A stretch of DNA of 64,000 nt. Source: Paenibacillus sp. DMB5 (lineage in GTDB: Bacteria; Bacillota; Bacilli; Paenibacillales; Paenibacillaceae). The number at the start of each line of letters is the position of its first letter. Position 1 is the stretch's first letter. The DNA is taken from contig NZ_LRAC01000147.1 of assembly GCF_001517085.1 (NCBI RefSeq), positions 173,646 to 237,645 on the forward strand. Reading direction: 5' to 3'. Under the pieces are notes generated by a model, which was given only the letters and a program-made list of their open reading frames with translations, was not told the origin of the DNA and searched no databases. Of this stretch, positions 1 to 9,014 are shown piece after piece. A program made the translations under genes and the position numbers.

Positions 1-2
1 GT

Positions 3-275
3 CTTAATAATCCTATTACTGAATTCATCGAAAATTTCACTACCCCAGAGACTTTTCAACAATCTTTATTAGCGCTAAATATTCCTATAAAGAACCAAGA
101 AGAGCTCGAAACAATTAGAGACCAGATCATTGAGCAATACAATCAAGTGTATTCAGGCGGGAACCGGAGGTTTAATTATGAACTGCTCTCTCCAGATTAT
201 TTTAGAGTGATATTGTCAGGGCCGATAAAGTATACTTTGAATTTTGGAGCATGGCTTGAACAAAAATTTTATTAG
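3..275 (+). CDS. C-terminal part of an unidentified protein (cut by window start)
   Basis: An open frame with no stop runs in from the left edge and ends at TAG 273-275, giving about 90 residues. The tail is rich in aromatic residues and ends in GAWLEQKFY. The composition (many Asn, Gln, Glu and Tyr, no low-complexity run) looks like a real soluble protein, and a strong hairpin terminator follows at 312-359. I do not recognise the family, and the start lies outside the window. Confidence 0.6.
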   Translation, partial: LNNPITEFIENFTTPETFQQSLLALNIPIKNQEELETIRDQIIEQYNQVYSGGNRRFNYELLSPDYFRVILSGPIKYTLNFGAWLEQKFY

Positions 276-311
276 AATGTGTTAAAGGGCCATCATTTAC
301 GTTGTTAAAAG

Positions 312-359
312 AAATAAAGGAGGACCAGTCTGTACCTGCCGACCGGTCCTCCTTTATTT
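312..359. terminator. Rho-independent terminator, probably bidirectional
   Basis: A 15-bp perfect stem pairs AAATAAAGGAGGACC (312-326) with GGTCCTCCTTTATTT (345-359). It has A-rich and T-rich flanks on both sides. It closes the gene ending at 275 and would also stop leftward transcription from the small putative gene at 382-502. Confidence 0.85.
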
Positions 360-381
360 ACTTGCTCGCTTCAGCTGTATA

Positions 382-502
382 TTAATCCGCAAGCTTCATT
401 AATTCTTCGCCAGCGGCGACTCCCAGCGCTTCAGCCGTTTGCCTCCCGTAGCGCTGTTTTCGTTGAACCGACCGGCTTCGACTTAACAGCAACATTATTC
501 AT
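382..502 (-). pseudogene. Possible small gene of about 40 aa, broken by two -1 shifts
   Basis: An AAGGAG ribosome site stands 7 bases before an ATG at 502-500. The direct frame (M-N-N-V-A-V-K-S-K...) stops after 23 codons at 431. If one base is restored near 466 and one near 441, the frame continues to a TAA at 382-384 and ends in EALGVAAGEELMKLAD, a natural-looking alanine-rich C-terminus. The total length (121 + 2 bases) is then 41 codons exactly. The product matches nothing I recognise. The call rests on the ribosome site, the composition and the frequent -1 shifts elsewhere in the window. It could be chance. Confidence 0.25.
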
Positions 503-599
503 GTTAATGCTCCTTCTTTCTAGTGTGCTAGAAGGGATCGAACGGATTACTTTCACCATTTATCACTTTTATGCCGTTGAAGACAAATGGATTTGCATA

Positions 600-630
600 A
601 TAAAACCCTGCAGCTGAGGTTGCTGCAGGC
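600..630 (-). terminator. Terminator of the LacI-regulated glycosidase operon
   Basis: Hairpin CCTGCAGC (607-614) / GCTGCAGG (622-629) with a 7-base loop. On the minus strand it is followed by GTTTTATTAT. It lies about 30 bases past the stop codon of the GH50/GH42-like gene. Confidence 0.75.
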
Positions 631-657
631 TTAAGGTATTCTTTCATATGCGGTTTA

Positions 658-2666
658 TCAATAACCGATCATTGGTATCGCCACAGGGTATCTGGCATAA
701 GGCTCCATTTCTCCATTTTTGACCTTATACAGCACCTTTGAAGTTTCATATACAGCATCCATCAGCTCTTCATACGGCTGCATACAAATATCGACCATAC
801 CGATCTGATAGTTCTCCCCGTCATACCTCCCCAGACAGAACTGATCGTTAAACTGGAACCAATGCGCTCCGACGCCATAGGGATGTGCAGCCACCTTTTC
901 TACAAAATGTCTCCACATGACGCCCCGTTCCTTCTGATCCGTGACACCTTTCAGGCCGGTAGCCGGCAGCCCTCTGTCTAGAGCCCCGCAATGATACTCG
1001 CCGAGCAGAATGGGTAAGTCAACGCCGGCATTTTTGACAAAATCCATGTCTTTGGACGGGTCAAAGTCATAGCAATTAATCGAGAACACGTCAAAATATT
1101 CCCATCCGGCCATCATGTCAGGGTTATAAGCTTTTGACCATCTCAGCCCTAAATTTAAATGGTGTTTGTCTACCGCTTTGCAGGCCAAAGACGGAATTCT
1201 GATATATTCACGGATCAAATGGATAGAGAATTGCTGCAGATCAAACTTCGACGCGGGATAGGTCCGCGAACAGCAATCGAGCGGCTGCTCCAAAGCCTCA
1301 AAGCCTGCAAACCCGGCATCCCAGGCTTGATTTAATGCTTCAATCGTCCCGTATTTATCCCGCAAAAACGAGATTAACCCCTGACGGCAATACGTTCGAG
1401 CAGGATTATGCAGGACTTCATCGGCAATCAGAAGCCCCTCCACAAAATTAAACTCCGGCTCATTGCGCAGGAAGTAACCGATCAGCCAGACATCATCTGC
1501 CCAGTCAGCAAGCTGCCGGGCATATTGCTCCGATTGCTCGCTGTACTCGGGCGACAGCACATCCGGGAAGTCCCTGAATATCAACGTGTTTGTTGCAGGG
1601 AAGCCGGGAAGCTCACGGACATAAGGCAATTTGCTTCTTCCATTGTTGACACAGAGTCCGGGGAAGTTCCCCTGTGAGTTGATTCCGTTCTTCATTAAAA
1701 TATGGTGAGCGATGTTTTCCCACTTTCCGCGCCACTGATCACCGTAAACTTTTTTCAAATTCATGGCGGTAAAGTTAGTTATTTTATAATGGTCAAGCGG
1801 CATATAGGCTGTGCGGCGGCGGCTTCCTTCCCTGTAGAACTCCTTATATTCCGGGTCCTGCATATCAGGCAGCCAGTCGCAATTCTGCTCAAAGCCGTCT
1901 ATACGGCACTGGTCTCCAGGATTCGTTCCGCAAGGACCCAGGGAAAAATAATCACAGCCTTCCGGGTCCACCAGATGCCAGCGGCCGTCTTCCGATTTGA
2001 ACGTTGCGAAATAGCCTGTTCCTTCTGTTAATTTCCGGGCAGAATCACCGCCCCAGCGGTTCCATTCGGCAAACGGATACCGGGCCTCGCCTTCAATGAC
2101 TTTAAGCTTCTTGGCCAGTTCATCCAGAGATTGAATCTTCCCCGGCCACTCCTTGCCCTTCCATTGGCCGAATTCATCCACCAGCTTCTTGCCGGGAACC
2201 GGGAATTCCTCAGGTTTGTCATCCGTCAGGAAGAAGTTTTCCAATCTTACCCGGACCTCATGAAAGGAACGCTCCATGCCAAGCTCGAACCGGTCTGCCT
2301 CTTCGATCCGGGTACGCTGTCCATGAACCACCAGCTTAAGCGTGCCGGAGTACGGTTGGTATATATCGTGCTGTTATCCAGTAAATGAAGGTCCAGGCAG
2401 ATCCTTGTCTTCAGACAGGGCAACAGGCCAAAGCGCATGAAAATCCGCTCCTCTTCAGCACCCGGCAAGAAACAGCGGAACATCATCGCTACCGAATGCT
2501 CCTCCAGCACCTCAATATCTCCTATAATGTATCGTTTTCCGGAATTACGGATTTCAGCAAGCGAAATCCCGCCGCCTTCGGCTCCGAGCACCACCTCACA
2601 GCGATCCGCGCTTAGTGAAGTAAACGTTGCTGCTCTTGCAACAGCATTCTCAAAATGGATTTTCAT
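658..2666 (-). pseudogene. Clan GH-A glycosidase (GH50/GH42-like), one apparent frameshift
   Basis: Probable intracellular glycoside hydrolase (no signal peptide) acting on galactose-type oligosaccharides. The N-terminal beta-rich domain reads from ATG 2666 in one frame, and the TIM-barrel part reads in another frame to the stop at 658. Restoring one G at about 2345-2346 joins them through N-R-T-P-G-T-L-K-L-V-V-H-G and gives 669 residues. Catalytic candidates are the acid/base Glu in LRNEPEF (about residue 403) and the nucleophile Glu in LLGEYHC (about 557), the usual clan GH-A strand 4 and 7 positions. The start overlaps the GH2 stop as ATGA, so translation is coupled. The family is my inference: GH50-like (agarase type) or GH42-like. 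Without the repair, only a truncated barrel starting from an internal GTG (2331) would be made. Confidence 0.75.
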
Positions 2667-5056
2667 GGTGTAATTGTGCGGATCACAGCTTCTGCCGCAG
2701 GCAGCCCCGGCGTTGCCGCTGTTACTTTGATCGTTCCCGGAGCGGCCCCGGTCCGGATGTAAGCCAGCAGTTTGCCGTGATAGGTGCTGCGGGTGTGGGA
2801 ACGGTAAGGCTGCAGATCCTGCGCATTGCCGTTCTCCAGGCCAAGCAGCTCGCCCGCTCCCTCCACGGTAACCGTTACGGGAAGCTCCGCTTCGTATATG
2901 CCGTTGCCGGCCGCATCGGTAATTTCCAGTTCGATATGGGCCACATCCCGCAGATTTGCCCGCAGCTCCAGCGTATCTGCTGTCAGGCTAAGGCGCTCCG
3001 GCGCAGCTGCTGTCCGCAGCTCCCGCTTCACTGCTCTCCCCTGTCCGTCCTTGCCCTCCAGCGTCAGCGTTCCCGGTTCATAGTCCACTTCCCAGCTCAG
3101 GAACAATTCCGCGCTGTCAGCCGGACGACCTGTCCCGAGCAGCTTGCCGTTCAAACGCAATTCCGCAGCCGCCAGATTGGTGAACCCGCTCACAATCAGC
3201 CGTTCGCCCGGCTCCCAGTTCCAGCTCGGAACACCGCCGTACCGTCCGCCGGTATCCGCCATTCCCGGTTCATCCGCTCTGCGGACGGCGAGATAAGCCA
3301 TCGGCGTCTCGCTCCACAGGCTCTGACGGTAGTAATAGCTCGGCTTCGGAAAACCGGCGAGGTCCAGGAATCCGGCCTGCGCGGCCCGGACCGGCCAGCC
3401 GTGCGCCTCTCCCAGATAATCGATGCCAGTCCAGATAAACTGCGCGCAGACAGCATTGTTGTCGCGGACGGCCAGCCATTCCCGGAGGCCCGGGGAATTT
3501 TCGCTGCCATAAATCACCCGGTCCGGATAAGCAGCCTGATCCTGCTCATACAGATGCTCCTTGTAGTTATAACCGGCTACATCAAGCGCGTCGGCATAGC
3601 CGATAAGGTTAGACAGCTCGGGATAAGCGAGCGCCGCTGTTACCGGACGGGTCGTATCACATGCTTTCACCGCCTGCGCCAGTTTCCGGGCGATAACGGC
3701 GAGACGCTCGGCATTCGGCTTGTTCGGGTCGTATATCCGCTCCTCAGCCGGCTTATTGGCGTCATTGTTTCCGGTCATCGTCTGGAACGAAGGATGGCAA
3801 TACGGGTCATTCGGATAATCCACCTCGTTGCCGATGCTCCATAAAATGATCGACGGATGATTGCGGTCGCGCCGCACCATCTCCTGAAGATCCGTAATCC
3901 CCCATTGCGGGAAATCTTCATAATAACCAAAATGCTTCGGGGGATACACATTATGTCCAACCGACCACTTATTCTTGACGCCTTCCCATTCATCAAATGC
4001 TTCATCCATCACCAGAAACCCCAGCTGATCGCACAGATCGAGCAGGTTCGGAGCCGGCGGGTTATGGCTCATCCGGATCGCATTGCAGCCCATATCCTTG
4101 AGATAACGCAGCCGCCGGGTCCAGACATCGCCGGGAACGGCGGCTCCCAGCCCGCCGGCATCATGATGAATGCACACTCCTTTGATCTTCATAGCCTCCC
4201 CGTTCAAAAAGAACCCTTCAGCCGGATCGAAGGAGAAGCTGCGGATACCGACGGGAGTGCGGACCAGATCCACGGTCTCCCCGTCCTGGAGAACTTCTGT
4301 CAGCAGCATATAGAGATAAGGGGTTTCCGGCGACCAGCGCTTCGGTTCTTTGACTTCTATGGTCTGCACGTTGTCCTCCGCTGCTCCGGCGGCTACTGGC
4401 AGCAACGCGGCCGCTGACCCCGCCGCGTAGCCCCCGGCATCCAGTAGTGTGTGGCGTATGGATAGCTCTGCCGAAGTCTCTGTTTCGTTCATCACCCGGG
4501 TCTCGACCTGCAGCTCCGCCCTGTCCCGTTCTGCCGTAACCGCCGATGCAAAAATGCCGTATTGCGCAACATGAATATCGTGCGTAAAAGTGAGATAGAC
4601 GTCGCGGTAGATGCCTGAGCCGGTATACCAGCGGGAGTCCGCCGTTTCCGCATGGTCCACTTTTACAGCAATGATATTATCCGGCCCTCCGTACTCCAGC
4701 AAACCCGTTACTTCATAAGTGAATGTGCTGTAGCCGTAAGGGCGTTTCCCAAGATAATGGCTGTTCACCCAGACCTGTGAATGGTTGTATACACCCTCAA
4801 ATGTAAGATAAGCGCGTCTGCCTTGCAGCCCTGCCGGCAGCGCAGCATGCTTACGGTACCAGCCGATCCCGCCCGGCAGATAGCCGCTGCCGCTGGAATG
4901 CTCCTGTGAAAAATCCTCCTCGACGGCCCAGTCATGCGGAAGTGTAACCCTGCGCCAATCCCAGTCGTCATGCCCTTTGTACCACGCCCGGGCAGAGTCC
5001 CCCCGTTGAAACCGCCAATCGGCATTCAGCCATATCATGCTTCTGGATTCGTTCAT
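2663..5056 (-). CDS. GH2 family beta-galactosidase
   Basis: Retaining exo-glycosidase of 797 residues, cytoplasmic. The domain order is GH2 sugar-binding (about 1-170), Ig-like (about 170-280), TIM barrel (about 290-600) and C-terminal Ig-like domains. The acid/base is Glu411 in ILWSIGNEVDYP, following the family's RDRNHPS block. The nucleophile is Glu519 in YGSENSPG. A longer frame begins at 5179, but that start would run through the terminator at 5096-5117, and GGGAGGATCAG precedes ATG 5056, so I use 5056. It lies downstream of the sugar ABC transporter and is translationally coupled to the next glycosidase. Galactosidase is the most likely activity; beta-glucuronidase or beta-mannosidase specificity cannot be excluded from sequence alone. 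Confidence 0.9.
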   Translation of the reverse strand: MNESRSMIWLNADWRFQRGDSARAWYKGHDDWDWRRVTLPHDWAVEEDFSQEHSSGSGYLPGGIGWYRKHAALPAGLQGRRAYLTFEGVYNHSQVWVNSHYLGKRPYGYSTFTYEVTGLLEYGGPDNIIAVKVDHAETADSRWYTGSGIYRDVYLTFTHDIHVAQYGIFASAVTAERDRAELQVETRVMNETETSAELSIRHTLLDAGGYAAGSAAALLPVAAGAAEDNVQTIEVKEPKRWSPETPYLYMLLTEVLQDGETVDLVRTPVGIRSFSFDPAEGFFLNGEAMKIKGVCIHHDAGGLGAAVPGDVWTRRLRYLKDMGCNAIRMSHNPPAPNLLDLCDQLGFLVMDEAFDEWEGVKNKWSVGHNVYPPKHFGYYEDFPQWGITDLQEMVRRDRNHPSIILWSIGNEVDYPNDPYCHPSFQTMTGNNDANKPAEERIYDPNKPNAERLAVIARKLAQAVKACDTTRPVTAALAYPELSNLIGYADALDVAGYNYKEHLYEQDQAAYPDRVIYGSENSPGLREWLAVRDNNAVCAQFIWTGIDYLGEAHGWPVRAAQAGFLDLAGFPKPSYYYRQSLWSETPMAYLAVRRADEPGMADTGGRYGGVPSWNWEPGERLIVSGFTNLAAAELRLNGKLLGTGRPADSAELFLSWEVDYEPGTLTLEGKDGQGRAVKRELRTAAAPERLSLTADTLELRANLRDVAHIELEITDAAGNGIYEAELPVTVTVEGAGELLGLENGNAQDLQPYRSHTRSTYHGKLLAYIRTGAAPGTIKVTAATPGLPAAEAVIRTITP

Positions 5057-5090
5057 CTGATCCTCCCTTATTTCGGTTGTCGAATAGGTT

Positions 5091-5117
5091 AAAAAAGCCC
5101 TTCCGCGGGGAAGGGCT
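5091..5117 (-). terminator. Intra-operon terminator between binding protein and GH2 gene
   Basis: The stem AGCCCTTCC / GGAAGGGCT (5096-5104 and 5109-5117) has a GCGG loop and is followed by six T on the minus strand. It sits 28 bases after the binding-protein stop and 35 bases before the GH2 start. It probably reduces, rather than blocks, read-through into the glycosidase genes. Confidence 0.8.
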
Positions 5118-5144
5118 CGGCGGAAGCCGTCTGGGCCGGCAGAA

Positions 5145-6731
5145 TTATTGCGCGGCCTCCATTTTTTGCTTGTACGCATCCAATTGCTTTTGCAGCTCTG
5201 CTTTGACTTTATCGTACCCGGCCGTTTTTAGTTTTGCCCTGAATTCTTCAACCGCCTTGGCTGGATCGCTCACTTTACCGAAGTTGATCGCAGGCCCAAG
5301 TTCCCCGGCCACCTGCGAAATCGCCGTCAGCTCGCTTTCTACAGGAGACTTATCGAAGACAAATTGGCCGTAAGGATAGGGGATTTTGATCTGGTCGTAT
5401 TCGGAATAAAGTGTGCCGATCTGATCCCAGACGGTGTCGCTCGGGATTTCAAATTTGTCTGTCCGGCCGCCCCAGAAATCGGAATAATAGGCATCCGAAG
5501 CTTCGTTGTAGCTTGCCGGGAGCGTTCTTTTACCGTCCTTAAGCTCGTATTGCACACCTTCCATACCATAATTGATCAGATGGTAAATCTCTTCGTTGTT
5601 GCGGATCAGATCGTAAGCCATCAGGGCCCGCTCCGGATTTTTGCTGTGGGCACCCAGAGAGGTTCCGCCGTGCGTGATGGACAGCTCCATCAGATTTTTG
5701 CCGCCGGTGCGGTTAAACGGAAACATCTGCAGCTCGGAGCCCGGCTGCGCTTTGTCCATTTCTACACGCAGCGTGGAAAAGGTCTGCGTATGATGCTGAT
5801 CCAGGCCTGATAATCCGGCTTTAAGCGCTACGCGGTTGTCGTTTTTGTTGTTGAGCGCGTCCTCGCGCCAGAAGCCTTTGTCCGCCCATTCTTTCATCAG
5901 CGTTGCATAGTTCAGGAACACGTCGCTGAAGATCGGCTCGGCTACGGTATATTTCTCATCGTTGGATACCGCCGTGAATACCGGCATGTACCCCGTGGAG
6001 ATCGGAAGATCCAGATTATCGGTGTAGGATTGGACGTAGCCGCCCCATGTCATCGCTCCGGAAGCCATATCCCACGGAATTACATCCGGCTGGTTGTCTT
6101 TTACATATTGGAGATATTGGCCGATTTCCTCCCAGTTCTTGATCGGCTCGGTAAGTCCGGCTTCCTTGGCCCAGTCACCGCGGTAGAAGAATCCGTGATT
6201 GACCCATTGTGTGTAATCGTTCTCGGGAATCAGCACGATTTTGCCGTTATACCGGCTTTCGTTCCAGTCCTCCTCCGGGATGGAACTCCAGGTCTCCGGC
6301 GCATATTTCGGCAGCAGCTCATCGAGGTTCATGAAGGCCCCGCGCTGGGCATTGGCCCACGTATCGAGCCAATCCGTACCGATCGTAATCAGATCGACCG
6401 GTTCCCCTGAAGCAAGCAGCAGATTGTATTTGGTTTGCCAGTCAGCCCATTCGACCCATTTCCATTCCAGCTCGGCATTGATTTTTTCCTTCATGATTTC
6501 ATTGACTTTAGCCAGCACCTTCTCGAATTGACCGTTCTTCGGTTTGTCGCCCAGTACCACATAACTGATCTTAACAAACTTGGATGTATCGGGCGCCGAG
6601 CTGTCTTCGCTTCCGCTATCTTTATTCGTGGAAGCTCCGGTGTTCGCCGCATTGTTTCCGCCGCCGCAGGCAGCCAGCGTAAACAGCAAGAGGAACGTCA
6701 ACAAAATGCTTGATGCTTTTTTGATCCCCAT
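5145..6731 (-). CDS. Sugar ABC transporter substrate-binding lipoprotein (LplA-like)
   Basis: Extracellular oligosaccharide-binding protein of 528 residues. A lysine-bearing N-terminus and a hydrophobic stretch end in the lipobox LAAC, followed by a GGGNNAANTG linker, so it is a membrane-anchored lipoprotein. The rest is the large type-1 binding fold of the LplA group, which is longer than the usual 430-residue maltose type. The start at 6731 (MGIKKASS) is preceded by GGGAGG; the longer frame adds 21 residues that do not fit a signal peptide. A perfect hairpin (AAGGCC/GGCCTT, 6773-6789) between the upstream permease and this gene may help raise its mRNA level over the permeases, as is common for binding proteins. 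Confidence 0.9.
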   Translation of the reverse strand: MGIKKASSILLTFLLLFTLAACGGGNNAANTGASTNKDSGSEDSSAPDTSKFVKISYVVLGDKPKNGQFEKVLAKVNEIMKEKINAELEWKWVEWADWQTKYNLLLASGEPVDLITIGTDWLDTWANAQRGAFMNLDELLPKYAPETWSSIPEEDWNESRYNGKIVLIPENDYTQWVNHGFFYRGDWAKEAGLTEPIKNWEEIGQYLQYVKDNQPDVIPWDMASGAMTWGGYVQSYTDNLDLPISTGYMPVFTAVSNDEKYTVAEPIFSDVFLNYATLMKEWADKGFWREDALNNKNDNRVALKAGLSGLDQHHTQTFSTLRVEMDKAQPGSELQMFPFNRTGGKNLMELSITHGGTSLGAHSKNPERALMAYDLIRNNEEIYHLINYGMEGVQYELKDGKRTLPASYNEASDAYYSDFWGGRTDKFEIPSDTVWDQIGTLYSEYDQIKIPYPYGQFVFDKSPVESELTAISQVAGELGPAINFGKVSDPAKAVEEFRAKLKTAGYDKVKAELQKQLDAYKQKMEAAQ

Positions 6732-6829
6732 CCTTATACAACCTCCCTGTTTTTTGGTCTGTTCTATGTGAGAAGGCCTGTTTGGCCTTGGCACAACGTT
6801 TTACCGTTTTCCATAAATCCCTTGATAGC

Positions 6830-7741
6830 TTAGCCCTTGACGGCCCCTACGGTAATTCCTTTGATGAAGTAGCGCTGCACGAACGGATAAAATAAAATGA
6901 CCGGCCCCGTGGCCACCACCGCCGTAGCCATCTTCATCGATTCGAGCGGTACATCGCGTAGCTGTACATTGGATGATGCAGCTGAGTTGCGGACAAAGTC
7001 CGCACTTGTAATTACGTTATACAAAAAGAGCTGCAGCGGCCGGTACTTCATATCCGCCGATAGGAACAGCATGGAATTATACCATTCGTTCCAGTAACCA
7101 AGGGCGATGAACAGCCCGATCGTAGCCAGTGCGGGCGTTGTCATCGGCAGAATCAGCCTGAGGAAAATCGTGAAATCGCCTGCACCATCGATTTTCGCTG
7201 ATTCGGTAATCGCGTGTGGAATGGAACGGACAAAACTCTTCATCATTATGATCAGAAACGGGCTAAGCAGCCCGGGGAGCAGCACGGCCAGATAGTTGTC
7301 CTTCAAATGCAGGTACTGGGTAATCAGCAGGTAGAACGGAACGAGTCCGCCGGAGAATAGCGTGGTGAAGTAAATGAAGAAAGAGATTTTATTGCGGTAC
7401 AGGAAGTCCGGCCGCTGCAGCGCATATCCCGTCATGGCGACCAGCAGTAGGCCTACCGTCGTTCCCACCAGCGTGATGACGATTGTCACCACATACGATC
7501 CGATAATCAGCTCGGGATTTTCAAACACGATTTTATAGGCGAAGGTGCTGAATTCTTTGGGCCAGAAGTTAAAGCCATAATGCTTGATGGCCGACTCGGA
7601 GGTAAAGGAGGTACCGAGCACCAGCAGGAACGGCAGCAGGCAGCAAAGTGCGAAGAAGCCGATAAACAGATATCCGATCCACCGGACGACCACTCCGCTT
7701 GTGTCCGTTGTTTTGCGTGCGCTTTCAAAAGTTTCATTCAT
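6830..7741 (-). CDS. Sugar ABC transporter permease (LplC/YtcP-like)
   Basis: Integral membrane permease of 303 residues with six predicted helices. The cytoplasmic EAA loop is visible as ITESAKIDGAGDFTIFLRLI (about residues 185-205), where the missing ATPase subunit docks. Together with the 7754 gene and the lipoprotein it forms a CUT1-type importer. No ATP-binding gene lies nearby, so a shared MsmX-type ATPase encoded elsewhere is expected. AGGAGG precedes ATG 7741, 12 bases after the previous gene ends. Confidence 0.92.
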   Translation of the reverse strand: MNETFESARKTTDTSGVVVRWIGYLFIGFFALCCLLPFLLVLGTSFTSESAIKHYGFNFWPKEFSTFAYKIVFENPELIIGSYVVTIVITLVGTTVGLLLVAMTGYALQRPDFLYRNKISFFIYFTTLFSGGLVPFYLLITQYLHLKDNYLAVLLPGLLSPFLIIMMKSFVRSIPHAITESAKIDGAGDFTIFLRLILPMTTPALATIGLFIALGYWNEWYNSMLFLSADMKYRPLQLFLYNVITSADFVRNSAASSNVQLRDVPLESMKMATAVVATGPVILFYPFVQRYFIKGITVGAVKG

Positions 7742-7753
7742 GCAGAAGGCCTC

Positions 7754-8722
7754 CTAGAAAAGGGAATTGTCAGGCGACAGCTTCTTGACCAGCCAGTTGG
7801 CGGTCAGGACAACGAAGAAACCAAACAGGGACTGGTACAGGCTGACCGCACTGCCCATTGAAAAGTTGAAGTTTGTCATCAGCGAGCGGAAAACATAAGT
7901 TTCGATAATATCCGTGGATGCGTACAATGCCGTGTTGTTGGCTCCCACCAGGTTGAAGAACAAACCGAAGTTCCCCTTAAGAATGCCGCCGAGCGAGAAC
8001 AGCAGCAGGATGATGAAGGTTGGTTTCAGCCAAGGGAGCACGATATGGCGGATACGCTGGAAGGCATTGGCCCCGTCAATTTCAGCCGCTTCCACGATCT
8101 CGCTGTCCAGCCCCATAATGGCGGCAAAATAAACGATCGAGCCGTAACCGGTACTCTGCCACAAAAAAGTGATGACGATAATAAACGGCCAGGCTCCCGG
8201 ACTGGAATAGGCTTTTACAGGATCTAGTCCCAGGTAGGTCAACACCGAGTTCAGCAGGCCATAATCATAGCTAAGGATATTGTAGGCAATGAGACCGATC
8301 AGAACGGCGGACACGAAATACGGCAGAAACATCATGGTCTGGGATACTTTCTTGAACCATTTCGACCGCATTTCATTCAGCAGCACGGCGACCACAATTT
8401 GCAGGATGTTACCAAGGAGAATAAAGGCGATGTTGTAGACGATGGTGTTAAAGGTAAGGCGCCAAAGGTCGCCCGTTATAACGAGGAAGCGGAAGTTTTC
8501 CAGCCCGGCAAACGCACTCCCAAAGATACCGTCGGAGTAGTTGTACTTGATAAACGCAAGATATAGGCCAGGCATGGGCAGGTAGGAAAAGATGATGAAG
8601 AACACTATGGCGGGACAGCACATCAGCAGCAACGTCTTGTTGTTCATAAAACGCTTCCAACGGCCTTTTTTGGCTTTTGCCTGCTTTTTAGCCGTTAATC
8701 TGGTCTGCGATACAGTGGACAT
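7754..8722 (-). CDS. Sugar ABC transporter permease (LplB-like)
   Basis: Permease of 322 residues, first gene of the operon. A basic N-terminal stretch (KKQAKAKKGRWKR) precedes the first helix, then six helices, with the EAA loop at EIVEAAEIDGANAFQRIRHI. I use ATG 8722 because AAGGAGG lies 6-12 bases upstream; the frame extends to 8746 without a ribosome site. Two copies of the LacI-type operator lie within 170 bases upstream, so transcription should be repressed by the 9015-10067 product until inducer is present. Confidence 0.92.
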   Translation of the reverse strand: MSTVSQTRLTAKKQAKAKKGRWKRFMNNKTLLLMCCPAIVFFIIFSYLPMPGLYLAFIKYNYSDGIFGSAFAGLENFRFLVITGDLWRLTFNTIVYNIAFILLGNILQIVVAVLLNEMRSKWFKKVSQTMMFLPYFVSAVLIGLIAYNILSYDYGLLNSVLTYLGLDPVKAYSSPGAWPFIIVITFLWQSTGYGSIVYFAAIMGLDSEIVEAAEIDGANAFQRIRHIVLPWLKPTFIILLLFSLGGILKGNFGLFFNLVGANNTALYASTDIIETYVFRSLMTNFNFSMGSAVSLYQSLFGFFVVLTANWLVKKLSPDNSLF

Positions 8723-8767
8723 AAGACCCCTCCTTAGTTCAGTCAACAGCAGTATTCAGTTGTAACT

Positions 8768-8787
8768 TTATGAAACCCATTTCATAA
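8768..8787. promoter_or_regulatory. LacI-type operator 1
   Basis: TTATGAAACCCATTTCATAA, a palindrome with 8-bp arms around CCCA, 46-65 bases upstream of the first permease start. The 14-bp core TGAAACCCATTTCA is the exact reverse complement of the other two copies. Confidence 0.8.
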
Positions 8788-8886
8788 TAAGCAAAAAAAT
8801 AAACCCAGGCATTTATCATACCATCCCTTTATTTATCACTATTTTCACAAGGTTGACTTGTTAAACGAGCAAATAACGGATCCGGT

Positions 8887-8906
8887 TTATGAAATGGGTT
8901 TCATTA
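8887..8906. promoter_or_regulatory. LacI-type operator 2
   Basis: TTATGAAATGGGTTTCATTA. The core TGAAATGGGTTTCA (8890-8903) is the inverse of operator 1, centred 119 bases away. Two spaced sites upstream of one promoter suit looping by a dimer-of-dimers LacI family repressor. The rest of 8723-9014 holds no gene. Confidence 0.8.
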
Positions 8907-9014
8907 AAAGATAGAATGTAAGGGCTTTCTTTTTACAGAATAAGCCCATGTCATTCCAAAGTCAACCATTAATTTCAGATAATAAAAGGTGAACTTAAGC
9001 ACGTTCAATACAGC

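Noticed and set aside
2360..2366. Phase-variable TA tract (TATATAT) as cause of the glycosidase frameshift
   Set aside because: A 2-base insertion here could also restore frame, but joining at GG 2345-2346 gives the family-like NRTPGTLKLVVHG and matches the -1 pattern seen elsewhere.
2627..3844. A 405-codon plus-strand frame antisense to the GH2 gene
   Set aside because: It lies entirely opposite a clear GH2 and has the Arg/Ser/Pro-rich composition of an antisense frame in GC-rich DNA; no ribosome site or family motif.
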